A stretch of 35,791 nucleotides of DNA from Dissophora ornata (Eukaryota > Mortierellomycota > Mortierellomycetes > Mortierellales > Mortierellaceae): assembly GCA_025201705.1 (NCBI GenBank), contig MU616866.1:1-35791 (forward strand). The letters are read 5' to 3'. This document shows, in pieces, positions 1-10,674 of this stretch (the stretch's first letter is position 1; each line of letters starts with the position of its first letter). The notes beneath the pieces were generated by a model, which did no database searches, had not been told where the DNA came from, and saw only the letters and a list, made by a program, of their open reading frames with translations. A program made the position numbers and the translations under genes.

Positions 1-262
1 TTCCTCGTAGAGCAATCAAATAAAATAAGAACACTCCAAAAACTCAATTGAGAGAGATGATCACAACAACGAGATGGAAAGAACCACAAAAATTGGTTTC
101 TCATGTAAGGATGGACTAGCGTCCTTTCTTTCCCGTCCCTGCAGGAGCAGAAGAAACCATCTCTTCCTATCCCGACCTGGAAAATAAAAGCTATTCCAAC
201 GGTCCGGAAAAGGGTCCACACAAACCCAAAAAAAAAAAAAGAGAATCAAGAGATGGACTTAC

Positions 263-598
263 GTTCAATGAACATTGCGTCGTAAAGGCTGACAGTGTAC
301 TGTTGACGACCCAGGATACGGTCGCAGGTGAGGTCTGGTTCAATGTCGTGAGCGTCTGAATCAGCAGGCCGGTCTGCACACAGTACAGGTCGAGGTTGAA
401 GGTATCGATCTGAACCGTCTGTGTGTCGTTCCACTGAAATTTGATCGTCGATCCAACGTGGAACGTGTCAGTGCCGTACTGCGTGCATGTAATATCCGCC
501 TGTGCTGGCGACGGCATCATCGTCAGCATCAACAGACCGGCAGCGGAGGCCAGGGATGCTGCTACTGACGAGAACAGGCTGGATCGTGATGGTCGCAT
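263..598 (-). CDS. Secreted Kre9/Knh1-like cell-surface protein, 5' exon only (gene runs off the left edge)
   Basis: The first exon encodes 112 residues. It starts at the ATG at 598-596 and ends at a GTAAGT donor (262-257), leaving phase 0. Residues 1-34 look like a cleavable signal peptide: a basic MRPSR start, then an Ala/Leu/Met-rich core ending in AQA. The mature part begins DITCTQYGTDTFHVGSTIKFQWND. This is the opening pattern of the Ig-like Kre9/Knh1 N-terminal domain found in fungal Ser/Thr-rich, often GPI-anchored, wall proteins: GxxFxxGSTixFxW followed by a strand with LY. Three Asn-X-Ser/Thr sites (NDT, NQT, NST) fit secretion. I could not place the second exon in positions 1-256, although several CT (AG) acceptors exist there. 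The family call rests on pattern memory. A small secreted protein is well supported; the exact role in the wall is inferred. Confidence 0.6.
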
Positions 599-3500
599 GG
601 TTTGTTGCTGTTGTAGCGCGCTACCTTTTTTTCTTCTGTTTCTTGCGAAAAGGGAGAGAGTGAAAGCGTAGTGTAGGGTGGGTGGAGAGGGTGAATGCGA
701 GGGTCGAGAGAGGGTCGAGAGTGCTGGAACGGTATGAGGAACGCTCGGTTGGGTTCCTTTCTTAGTGCTTGGATGGGCGACAAAGAAGGTTAAACAAGAG
801 GAAGTAGTAAAGAAAGGTGAGTTACCGAGAGAAGAGGAAGGACAAGGGAGTATGTAGGGTAACGTAATGTATGTGTAAAGACAAGATGTGAAAGAGAGAA
901 AAGAAGAGCTGTCGGAGAGAGGGGAAGACATATAATAGCTCTCTGAAGCATGTGTATCGCGACAAACAGCTTTGCACCAAAAAAGAAAGGTGCTGTTTGG
1001 TGGCATGTCCACAACAAGGCATTCAGTCGCTTTTTTGGGCTGGTATTCTTGTCCACCAGCAGGGAAACCTTCCCTTTCAACCCCAGGCACCCTAGCAGTT
1101 AGAGTCTCTCTCACCTTTTTTTTTTACTGCTATGGCAAGTGTTCCGTACTTGAACAGTCAGGAACTGGAAAGCGAAACAACAGGTTTTAAAAGATTTTAA
1201 TTTTAGGGGAGGATGTGTCGTGCAGGGCAAAGCTGAATAAAACGACTGGTGCTGATCCTGAATGCAGTGAATGCAGGAATGAGAGAGAGAGGTAGAGATT
1301 CGAGAAAGTGAACGAATGGAAGGGGAAGCTGTGGGTGTGCAATGGCCTGAAGAGAAGAAGAGAGAAACGCTGAAAAGGGAAACGGAGGCGAGTAATTAAA
1401 CCAAGACAGCGCGGACTGGATGGCAATATAAAATTATAAACAGCGACATGCAAGTGCATGGTAGCGGGCGACCGCACCCGACCAGTGCGGTGCCTTCCCA
1501 TCCCTGATGACTCCGTCTTCAAGTGATAAAGAGCACCCGTTGCACTTGAACATATTATGTGTACTGTACGTCGGACCGTGTACTGACCACACTCTATTCA
1601 TATCCTCTCGCTCATACAACTGTGATGCTGTCTCTCAATTTTGCTCTGCTCTCTAGTCACTCCATCCCTTTTCCCCTTTTTCAAAAAGTGGAAAAAATTT
1701 GTTGAAAATAAAAATAGGCCTATGAAAGCGCGCGCGTTAATGCACAGTAGTGGGATCGTGCATTCCATCAAACTATGATGATGCCCCATGTCATAGATCC
1801 TAGGCGTTATTTATACAACCGTAGCCTGCAATCACATCGGCTCTTCATCGCCTTACCTGATACTTAGTGTCGTCCACGCAGACGACAATGGCACCATGCC
1901 CCACATTTCTTTCTTTGGACTGGAACCAAAATTGGAGCTTTAGTCCGCGTTCTTGTGGCGATCCATTTGTCAAGTTTCATTCGAAAACTCTACTCCTGAT
2001 GTGATGTTGCACCACGACAATGCGTCCGTCTTATGCTTCATGACAAAGTTGATTCGCGAAATTATAGATCGGATCGGAGACGAGATTAGCGCTTGGTCTG
2101 GACCCTTTTAATCTAGCAAGAGAATAGTCCAACAGGGATCTGAACAAATATGGAGGGGGAGAGAGGTATGCATCTTCTTGTACGCCTGGACGGGGCAGGG
2201 CATAACTAGACCATCTCGCTTCTCCCTGGTAAACGTCAAACTGTTGAGCAAACGGTCTTTGGGTTCAGTTTTTGGGATAGATGCATCGAGTGGAGAAATT
2301 TTAAGGACCCAACTTTTTATTAATGCGCCGCCACTACAACCTCAAAGGCAGAGAAAACAAAGCGGAAAATGCAGGCTCTCGCTTGTCATGAACAATATTG
2401 GCCAACGATTCTAACCATGTGTATGCATTTGACCATTTCTGGCAATCGGTCAGTGTGCTGTACTTCTCAAGCAAACATGAGGCAGTGTTCATACTCTGTC
2501 TGGCAACAACTTGGAGGGTCGACGGATTAAAAAACGTGAGCGGCGGATCAGGGGAACCGGCCGTCTGAGTTGGAAATGACTAAAGTGGAAGGCAATGAAA
2601 AATACATATTTGAAGACAACTCTGACATGATGCAATCAGCACATGCGATGGTCGTATGCTTGTTTCCGACATACTTTAGTGTACAGTAGACTATGCAGTT
2701 TGCTACTATGAGAATACACCATATTATGTCGATGATGATTATGGCCACTGGCCGAGTTGCTTATAAAGCCCTTACAACAGCGCCGACGAGGACCGCAATG
2801 GCGGTTGAGAACAACAAAAAAAGCGCGACATGCGCCATCTAAACAATCTACGTTCTTTTTCAGAAGGGGCGTTTGCGATCCAAGAACGCGTCGCCTCACT
2901 GCCCGGCGAGCCCTTCCTTCCCTTTTCGAGAAAGCAGACAAGGTGCGTTTTGAGGCATTGGTGATTGTTTCACGCATTTGCACGTGTGTTCCTGGTCCTG
3001 CCAGTGCCTTTTGGGTGCCTTTGGCCACTGGCCTACCATTCGCAGTGTGTGGAATTGGAAATGAGTACAAGCAAAGAATACGGATGGGTTGAGTGGACAA
3101 AGTCGGCCCAGGGATCAATTATTACCGAGAGTCCTGCAATATTTAAAGGAGCATGATCGGAATGCAAGAGAACTCCTTGGTCATGTGTCCGACGAGAGGA
3201 CGCGCTATTTGTCTCTTCGGCCCTATGTAATTGCGTCTTTGTTTTGAAATCGGCTTGCCTCTCGGTCTGTGCTGTCTGCAGATGAAACTGCAATACGACT
3301 CTTCTGTTACCGAAAAGCAATGGGGGTTTCACTTCCAAGGGCGAAGTGCCAAGGACCACATGAAAGCGGAACGTGACAGGGTAGACACATCTCGACTGTG
3401 TAGCATCGGAGTATCCTTTTTGACAGCTATGCTGCCGGTTTTCCGTTGGCCCTGGCAAAAGACCTCGAATGCGACCTGTGGGACCACGTTGTGCTTGCGT

Positions 3501-3944
3501 GCTTGTGTGCAGCGGTAGTGGACGCGTTGTGTGCGTGTTGCGGCCCCTTTTTTCGTTCTGTCTTCCCTCTGATTGATCGAAAAATAAAAAAGTCGTCTTG
3601 GCTGGGTGGTCAATGCCTTCGGCCAAAGAACAAGCCTCGATTTGCACAATATAACCATGTCTTGTCTTCGCTCATTGCAAATCAACCCTCTTCGCACTCT
3701 AATTGCCAATCTTCTCCCTCTTTGATCACGCCTCATTGCTCTCTTGTTGTGATCCATCGGCTCAACAAGCACCACACTCCCTCACTTTCACACTTTACAT
3801 CACGCACTTTACACCTCACAGCTCATTCCTCCTCCTCCTCGCTTCACCTTTTGCCTTGCCTGCTTTCCACCATACACCAGCGACCAGCCTCGACATCACC
3901 AGGGCACTTTGTGTCCTCATTCCATTCATACACACTTTTCGCTC
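599..3944. other. Gene-free 3.3-kb spacer between divergent genes
   Basis: This stretch separates two divergently transcribed genes. It contains only short open frames on both strands, with no recognisable domain, no start supported by splicing and no tRNA-like box B. The part next to the left gene (about 600-1130) is purine-rich on the plus strand, so it is pyrimidine-rich in the direction of transcription of the left gene. The part just before 3945 (about 3690-3940) is C/T-rich, as expected of leaders and core promoters in this genome. A CACGTG core sits near 2980. One local inverted-repeat structure is listed separately. Confidence 0.6.
1451..1548. repeat. Nested inverted repeat (possible structured RNA or cruciform)
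   Basis: An 8-base arm CAAGTGCA at 1451-1458 is matched perfectly by TGCACTTG at 1541-1548. CGGG at 1465-1468 can then pair with CCCG at 1536-1539. Inside these lies a perfect 7-base hairpin, ACCGCAC (1471-1477) and GTGCGGT (1485-1491), around a 7-base loop. The stems nest in one fold of about 98 nt within otherwise featureless DNA. I cannot match it to tRNA, 5S rRNA, SRP RNA or U6. Confidence 0.35.
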
Positions 3945-6900
3945 ATGGACCGACTTAATCACGTCTATGCTCTCGCAGGAGGGGCCCCACCATTGTTGGA
4001 GCACAGTCGGCAACAGCCCCTTGGGTCTGTCTGGGAGCGACATTCCAACCTGCAGATTGCCTGCATGGTCCTCTCCATCTTCTTCTGGTTCTTCTCCTTC
4101 ACTGCTGCCTTTTGCGCAATCACAATCAGGTAAAGACGAGAACAACTCCCAAGGAGCAACACCCTCCTCCTCGTTTTGTTCATGCAACCTACCCTTGCTG
4201 TTACTTTCTTTTTTTATTTTTATCGAGTGTGGCCACAAACCGCCTTTTTTTGACGGCGTCCATGCCAAATGAATGGGCTTTGGGTCCAGAATTATCGACG
4301 TGGGGATGGCGCCACTTGCAGCACTTCCATTTTCGTCGTAATTGGGATCAACCGAATCCTTTTCTGGCCTCCGCCCTTTTTGTTTCCAATTCAAATGTGG
4401 TCTGGAAAAGATAAAAAAAAAGGGATCATGAGAGACAGAAAGTAAGGGCTACAGCTATTAAGGCCGGAGGAATAAGAGCGGGCTGGAACGACGTGGCGCT
4501 TTATTCTTTTTTTCTTGTTTTACACCATTGTGCACAGTGTTCGAGTAATTGGAATATTCGGTCTTATTCCTCCGTTATCAAAGACAATCGCTTCTTTCGT
4601 ACAAATGTCTGCAGCTACAAATGTCTGCAGCTACTAAAGAGATTCCTAATGCCTTTTGGATGTGCGTGTCGTGTGGATATGCCTGTTTAGTCGATCGAGA
4701 TACTCCGGACAACATAAACGATCACAGTCGTCCCTGCTATCGGCAGATGAAGCCCCCGGTGTATCCATTATCCGTCCTCTCCGCGGAATCGACTGTAACA
4801 TGTACGAGAACTTGGCCGCGAGTTTCCGACAGGACTATCCTCGTTTTGAGATTATCTTCTCGGTTGCTCAAGCCAATGATCCTGCCATTGCGGTCGTCAA
4901 GGATTTGATGAGGAAGTTTCCTAGAGTCGATGCTCGTCTCATCATAGGTAATCTACGCAAACCAAAAAGCCTCGGTGATTTTTTTTTTTCGATCTCCTTT
5001 TTTCGCTCTTGGACTATAGTCGTGGACTTGAGCAACCCTGAAGGGGTTACCCTGCGCCGAATTACTAAACAACATACAGATTCAGATACACGAAAATGAG
5101 GAGCATAAGAGAACAGGGGGGGGTGGAGGGGAGGTATCCAAGTTGGCTGAGCCATGTTATTGTTGTTGTCGATTGGGGAAGGAGGTTTATAATGAGCGGC
5201 TCATCAAGATTGCAGGAATTTCTATTCTTCCATGCTTAATTAGTAGGATTGAAGGCTGTGGTGCTTAGAGATGGTGGTTTTGTTTTCTTTGAGCTCTTTA
5301 TTTTCTTTTGACAGAGAGCCAGCAGGTGAATTATGGGAGCAAAGCTATGTTGACGATATATTGTCTTTTGCAGCTTTTTAAAACACGGAGAACTTGCACG
5401 CAGAGATCGAGAGGCCTTTTTTTTTATTTTTTTTTAACATGAGGGTGGGTGGAAAATGGCTTGTCTGGACTTGAAAAAGGGTCAGTCTTGGCACGGATCA
5501 AAGGAGGGACCGTCATCCATGCTGCACTTTGTATTTCGCCCTCGGCTCAGAGGCATAAGCCCATGGGCGTATTTTTTTTTTCTTGTTGTGACACATGTCG
5601 GTCTCTAAATATCCAAACAAACGTTTCCTTGATGTAGGTGAGAAAGATGTGGGCATTAACCCAAAAATCAACAACATGATCCGGTCGTACGAGACCGCCA
5701 AATACGACATTCTCTGGGTTCTGGATTCGAACGTCTACGTGGATCCAGGATGCATGGGACGATCTGTCGACAAGATGATGTTGCCTGGCGTCGGTCTTGT
5801 CCACCACCTCCCCTTTGGCGTCCGTCCCCAAACACTTGGCTCGGAACTGGAGCTCATGTTCTTGGACACTGTTCACGCAAAAATGTATCTCTTCATCAAC
5901 TGGACAGGATTGGCCTCTTGTGTCGTTGGCAAATCCAGCCTGTATCGACGTTCAGATCTCGACAAGGTCGGAGGGCTAGCCAAGTTTGGAAAGTACATGG
6001 CCGAGGATAATCTAGTGGCGACCGAAATCTTCAACATGGGATACAAACATGAGATGACCAGTGATCTGGCCTACCAGTCCTTGGGGTCCATGACGCCCTC
6101 GGATTACTTCTTGAGACGCGCACGATGGACCAGGATCAGGAAATATACAGTGACGGCCGCGACGGTTGTGGAGCCGTTTATTGAGATGATCGGATGTGGA
6201 CTGGTGGCGTCGTATGGGTTCAACCTGTTGTGGCAGACTCATTTCCTAAACTTTTTGGCCTTCCATGTCGTGATCTGGTTCCTGATCGATCTTTCCATGT
6301 ACCAGGCGCTGTCCGGCGAGAAGGTCAATAATCTGAGAGGGTTCTTAATGACATGGTGTTTAAGGGAGATGGCGGCGCTGCCATTGTATGTGTACGCGGT
6401 GGTGGGCTCGACAGTGGAGTGGCGGGATCAGACGTTCTTGTTGCATAGAGATGGAACTGTTCAGCCGCTCGGCGGCATCTCACCACCTGTTGCAAGTATT
6501 AAGGGCACGAAAACCGGACCCTCGTCATCATCATCATCATCAAGTTCAGGATCGTCATCCGGCTCCTCTGCGAGGGAGGGCATCACAGAAACGGCTACTG
6601 AAGCGGTGTCTACTTTATCTTCACCAACGCCATCAACACCAACAACATTTGCAAATATCGCCAACACTGTCGTTCCTGAATCTACACAAGCCTCACTCCG
6701 AAATTTCTTCCGTCGCCCTGCAGTGATTTCGGTCGTCAGCAGCACATTTGCTGTCATTCATTTTGTAGTCGATATCCTTCTCAAGAGTCAACGAAATGGA
6801 AACGAGGACGAAGAGGAAGAACTGTCAGAGGATGAGCTTGAAGATGCGCTATTTGTCGGCGAGGTTCTCGAGGCCGATGGCGCTACTCTGGAGGGCCCGA

Positions 6901-7289
6901 TTATGAAGCTGAAGAAGACCCCAACGAAGAGACCGCATCTTCTCCAACAACAACGACCCAGCAGCGGAGGCTCCACCGGCAGAAAGTACCGAAACGCAAG
7001 TTCGGATGACCACCTGTACGATGGCGATGACAGCAGTAGCGCAGCAGAAAATGGCGGCGCGTTTCTTCCAAGACGAAGTGCGCGGATAAGGATGATGCGG
7101 ACAAAAGTGCTGGCGCACGATAGTGGCGAGAGCGAGACAGAAGCTGAGCACCAACATGGTCGTTGGTCAGCGTCGACAGAGGAGGATGCGCTCTCGAAGG
7201 CGGTCGAACCTTACCTGTCGGACTCTCTGAGTCGGCGTGGAAGGATCCGACGCGAATTATCAGCCTCGTCACAGTTCATGAGCGTATAA
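3945..7289 (+). CDS. GCS1: Ceramide glucosyltransferase (glucosylceramide synthase, GT21), with a long C-terminal extension
   Basis: The enzyme transfers glucose from UDP-glucose to ceramide in the Golgi/ER membrane to make glucosylceramide. Exons are 3945-4129, 4691-4947 and 5638-7289 (697 residues). Introns are 561 and 690 bases (GTAAAG..TAG and GTAATC..TAG), and phases join exactly across both. Residues 36-61 form the N-terminal membrane anchor. The GT21 signature is complete: D1 in ANDPAI (Asp125), GINPKINN after the second junction, D2 in WVLDSN (Asp177), D3 in YMAEDN (Asp271) and the (Q/R)XXRW motif RRARW at 307-311. Hydrophobic segments follow up to about residue 410. The conserved enzyme ends near residue 428. 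About 270 further residues hold a poly-Ser tract from six TCA codons (6525-6542), a hydrophobic stretch near 509-529, an acidic run and basic Arg-rich segments. The start is the ATG that leads directly into the membrane anchor. Confidence 0.93.
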
Positions 7290-7719
7290 GATGATAGATG
7301 ATACCCCCCTCCCACCTTCCCTTTACAGTAATAATAACAACAACAATACAATAATAATATTTTGTGGATTTACAACGTTTCCAATGTTTGTGGTGGGGTG
7401 CATGTTGATGTAGTAGGATTTCTCTTTGTGGACTGTACAAAAGTATGTTTGCTCAGAGTGTGTAATAGCGCCCTGTATTGTCTAGAATAAAAGGGTCAAC
7501 TCATCATTTGTGTACCAGAACTTTCGTGTCCGTCATTTTCCAAGATGCGAAACCCCGAAATTCTCGTGTCCATCGTCCGTCTCGTCACTCATATTCATAC
7601 AAACCTGCTAATCACTATAAGTCATCGATTCCTGTACTGCAGGGGCAACTCACACACACACACTCGCGCCCATTCTTTGCTTGCTAACACTCTTCTTTTT
7701 TCCTCACCACAGTTTCATT
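7290..7719. other. 3' flank of the glucosyltransferase and spacer
   Basis: An A/T-rich tail with ATAATAATA-type runs directly follows the stop codon and is probably the 3' UTR and polyadenylation zone. A short CA dinucleotide run lies near 7650-7662. No gene is visible. Confidence 0.5.
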
Positions 7720-8500
7720 ATGGGTGTGCAGGGGGCGTTTGCATACCTACAAGACCACGGCATTGAGGGAGAGCAGGTCGACCTGGCCCGAGAAGACACC
7801 CATATCCATATGCACGTCCTATCCACCTATTTCCCTATATTGTTGCTTCTATTCCACGTTTTTCGCGGACAAAGCGACTCGTCTCTGACCGATATAACGG
7901 CACAAGCACGCGCCTCGATTGTCGCATCTCTGACAACGTTGCTGAACATCAAGATTTCGCGGTCCTTCAAAAAGGAGTATGTCGCCCTCCATTTCGACAG
8001 CGGGCCTTCAGCCCAAAAGGCAGTAGCTCATACCTCAAGGGCTGCACTTTTCGAGGCGAACAAGTCACGGGTACTAAACGCGGCCTCCCTGGCTTGGCTC
8101 CATCTGACCCTTCCTAGCGGGCAAGAACCTGCTATTCAGCCTGCACCCCGTTCCCAGATAAAAAGGATTGTCCGGTCATACAAGTCAGCCATCCAGATGT
8201 GGAGATCATTGAATCACGGAACAGGAGACGCGTTGGTGGGTGGTATGCTTCCAATGCAGGACAGAAGGGAGGATGGTCATGCGGGCGATCCAGTGTCCTA
8301 GCTGCAACCAAGTGAGGGACCGTTGCCACAATGGTGCAAATGATATGGCCTTGGCTACGCTGTGTCTTCTCAACAACGCCAGCTTGGCACGTAAAGCTCT
8401 GTGTGGGGCAGAGCACAGGCTGCGCGGATATTGGCATTTGGGGGGGGGGGGGAGCCAATTGAATATACTGGAGCAAGAGGTACAGAATGGCGAGGATTGA
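7720..8500 (+). pseudogene. Decayed XPG/FEN1-like PIN-nuclease family gene with an out-of-frame zinc-ribbon-like tail
   Basis: An open frame starts at ATG 7720 with MGVQGAFAYLQDHG. This resembles the MGVxGLwxxL opening of XPG/FEN1-type nucleases, in which the N-terminal Gly is part of the active site. An H.H.HVLSTYF segment follows. The frame stops at 8299-8301. A different frame (about 8265-8500) then carries CPSCNQVRDRCHNGAND and an LNNASLARKALC stretch, which looks like the C-terminal zinc-binding tail of the same family. The two halves are therefore separated by a frameshift. The acidic residues expected in the middle of a PIN nuclease (GDSD-type) are absent, so an internal deletion is also likely. 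A run of 13 G (8440-8452) lies in the tail. The family link is from memory of lineage-expanded fungal proteins and is only moderately secure. The broken state is seen directly. Confidence 0.45.
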
Positions 8501-8617
8501 AACCTGTGAAAGATATCGGATTTATTTACACTGTATTGTGGATGAGGAAGACTCTCCTCGTCTTTCCTAGAGTCCTCGGACCAAATTCTCAAGAGAGGGC
8601 TCAAAGAACGTAATAAT

Positions 8618-8644
8618 CTATTACAGCTATTACAGCTATTACAG
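8618..8644. repeat. 9-bp tandem repeat, three perfect copies
   Basis: CTATTACAG occurs at 8618-8626, 8627-8635 and 8636-8644. It lies in the gap between the two decayed genes, close to the left end of the second one. Confidence 0.9.
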
Positions 8645-8669
8645 CTGCATACATCAATGACTCTTTCAA

Positions 8670-9727
8670 ATGAACTCAGTAGTATACTATGTCGGTCCGC
8701 TATCCGAGACAGTGTTCTCAAAACTGTTGACGAAATATCCCCGCCTGAATCAAGCCGATATTGTCGAGGAGGTAACAAATCTTACGAACCATGTACCGGG
8801 AGAGCTTGTGCGCTTAAGTGACGCCATCGAGGACAAGGAAGGCCCGATTACAAACGAAATCCTCAAAGACTGTGCATCTACAAGATCCAATAATTTCTAT
8901 GCCATGGCGTGGGAGTACTTTGTCGGTCTACGCGAAGTGTCGAAGCACAAGCTCTATAATGCCCTTTTGAGAACCTTCTTTAGGAACGCGCCTCCACCGC
9001 TGATTTCGAATGGGGTTTCGTGGACTTAGGACTTGTATATCGTCTCAAAGGCGACTTGAACAGTACGAAGAACTGTGCCTTATGCCCTCCTGTCCAGAAA
9101 TCTCATTTAAAGGTCCTCATGGACATGCCGCCTACAAAGGATATCATGAGTCGCGTTAATCTTAGAAATAACTTAGGTGAAGAATTCGAGCTGGCGCTGT
9201 TGATTCAGTTCATCGCTTCAAACAAGCCAATCGTCCTTGCTACTACAGACCTCGTCAATGCAAACCCAACTCCCATTACATTGAACTTTGACCACTGCGA
9301 GGCTATCAGATTTCCAAACAAATCCCTTGGCCAAGGCAAAGGAGAGGTTCTAAGTCGTTGCTGGCCAACATATCCTCCCTTCCACTTCATACTCTGACCA
9401 ATGTTTGTCCAGGTGTCTGTTAGTGACTTCCAGGAACACGACAAGAACTACAGCAAGAACATCGAGGAGGCGTTCACACCAACAAGCAAGAATCAGATCG
9501 AGAATATTTTGGATGAAGTTTATGGAGCTGGTCATACTGCTGTGTTGACAGGAAGTGGGGATTTTGATGTTAGGAGGAATGGAGTTCTAGTCGTTGGATT
9601 TAAAATAGTCTATATGCGCGGTTGTTCTGGTGCACCAAACCACCCTCGTCTAACCTCGAAGTGCCAGGATTTGTTGCATGTCACCTTCGAGGAGATCAAA
9701 GAGAAACTTTTTAGGAATATTCCTTAA
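8670..9727 (+). pseudogene. Crinkler (CRN)-like C-terminal region, truncated, with a frameshift and an internal stop
   Basis: Three open pieces on one strand read as one protein. The first, 8670-9029, contains RSNNFYAMAWEYFVGL and a KLYNALL segment. The second, about 9012-9397, contains VDLGLVYRLKG and a CALCPP motif. The third, 9398-9727, contains FVQVSVSDFQEHD and ends at TAA. The first and second are in different frames, and the switch falls within about 9011-9029. The second and third share a frame but are separated by TGA at 9395-9397. From memory, this order of motifs matches the C-terminal part of large Crinkler-type proteins expanded in Mortierella and Glomeromycotina. The N-terminal ubiquitin-like and P-loop ATPase parts are missing upstream, so the copy is also 5'-truncated. 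The disabling changes are direct observations. The family name needs a profile search. Confidence 0.5.
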
Positions 9728-10674
9728 TACGATTTGCCAGATTTTGGTCATTCTTAGCATCCAGACATGCAAATTGATGAATATCGGAACTCATAGTGCA
9801 CTTTTTTAGCCTAGGCGGCTACCCGAATCCAAACACACCTTGCGCAATCAAAATATTCTTTTTAAAAAGTCTCCAGCAAGTCTCTATATTGGTAATAAAG
9901 AGATGAGGGCAAGCGTGGAGGAGCACCATGTCTTTGCTGCCCTCACGTGTTTTTTTTTGTGGGAAACAAAATTGAGGTTGTCTTCCCAGAAAACAGTGTT
10001 CCAGCAGCACAACCTCACACGCAGTTCGATGGAGCATCTTTGCCAATTTTAAACCTTGTTGATGAGCTCTGTGATATAAAGACGCCTGGCCGTCTACTTC
10101 AAATCGTCGAGCCGCAAACTTGGACATAGCAAATGCCCCCTTGAAAGCAGGTCGTCAAAGTATTGCTGCTCATTGGGGCCAGCCTTCAGTGTATTGCAGC
10201 GTCAATAAGGAGCACATTTCTATCATCTTCAAACGTTCACTTACGTTCCAGTTGAATACTTGAGAAATATAGTAAACAATATCGTCTGTGTGGTCCTGCT
10301 TCCGAACAGCGTAGTCTAGTGCATCTTCTCAAAGGTATCGTTTTCATCGAAAAAAATGAAGTCCAGCAGCGAGTTGACCTGATTGTCAGATTTGATTTGT
10401 AGGACATCAGAAAGGGTACGTTCAATTTCGACCTCCGACAGAATTAACAAGAACTTCTCCTTCTTCAATAAAGTCAGCGATCTGACTGTTGCTCCTTTGC
10501 GAACTCAGAGCACAAGTCGAAAATAGCTTATAAATATCAATAGACGGTCTATGAACTGGGAATATTTTTAATAGCGATAGTGGTGGGTTGTCTACTTTGT
10601 CTACAGATGAAAAAAAAAAAATGAACGAGCGAAACAAGAAAGAAAAGAAAAAAGTGTTGGAACACATCTATGTT
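9728..10674. other. Spacer with scattered coding fossils
   Basis: No intact gene is visible between the Crinkler-like remnant and the ERG25 stop. One protein-like fragment on the minus strand is listed separately. Another protein-like stretch appears at 9947-10129 on the plus strand, ending in a GRLLQIVEPQTW segment, while the opposite strand of the same DNA is also open (9819-10127). I cannot tell which, if either, was ever coding. A CACGTG core lies near 9946. Confidence 0.4.
10245..10438 (-). pseudogene. Unassigned gene fragment with a frameshift, ending at an intact splice donor
   Basis: Read on the minus strand, one frame gives SEVEIERTLSDVLQIKSDNQ and then SLLDFIFFDENDTFEKM before a stop. 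A second frame continues as ALDYAVRKQDHTDDIVYYI and then SQVFNWN. It ends exactly at a perfect GTAAGT donor (10244-10239). The composition is that of a folded protein rather than chance translation, and the donor suggests a former exon. The frame change lies near the TTTGAGAAGATGCACTA stretch. I do not recognise the family and see no partner exon that restores a gene. Confidence 0.3.

Noticed and set aside
2636..3118. 160-codon minus-strand open frame in the left spacer
   Set aside because: No recognisable motif, no splice partners, and opposing open frames on the plus strand of similar length.
8440..8452. G13 run, together with G12 at 34551-34562, as G-quadruplex signals
   Set aside because: Single homopolymers without the four-tract pattern are more simply slippage tracts.
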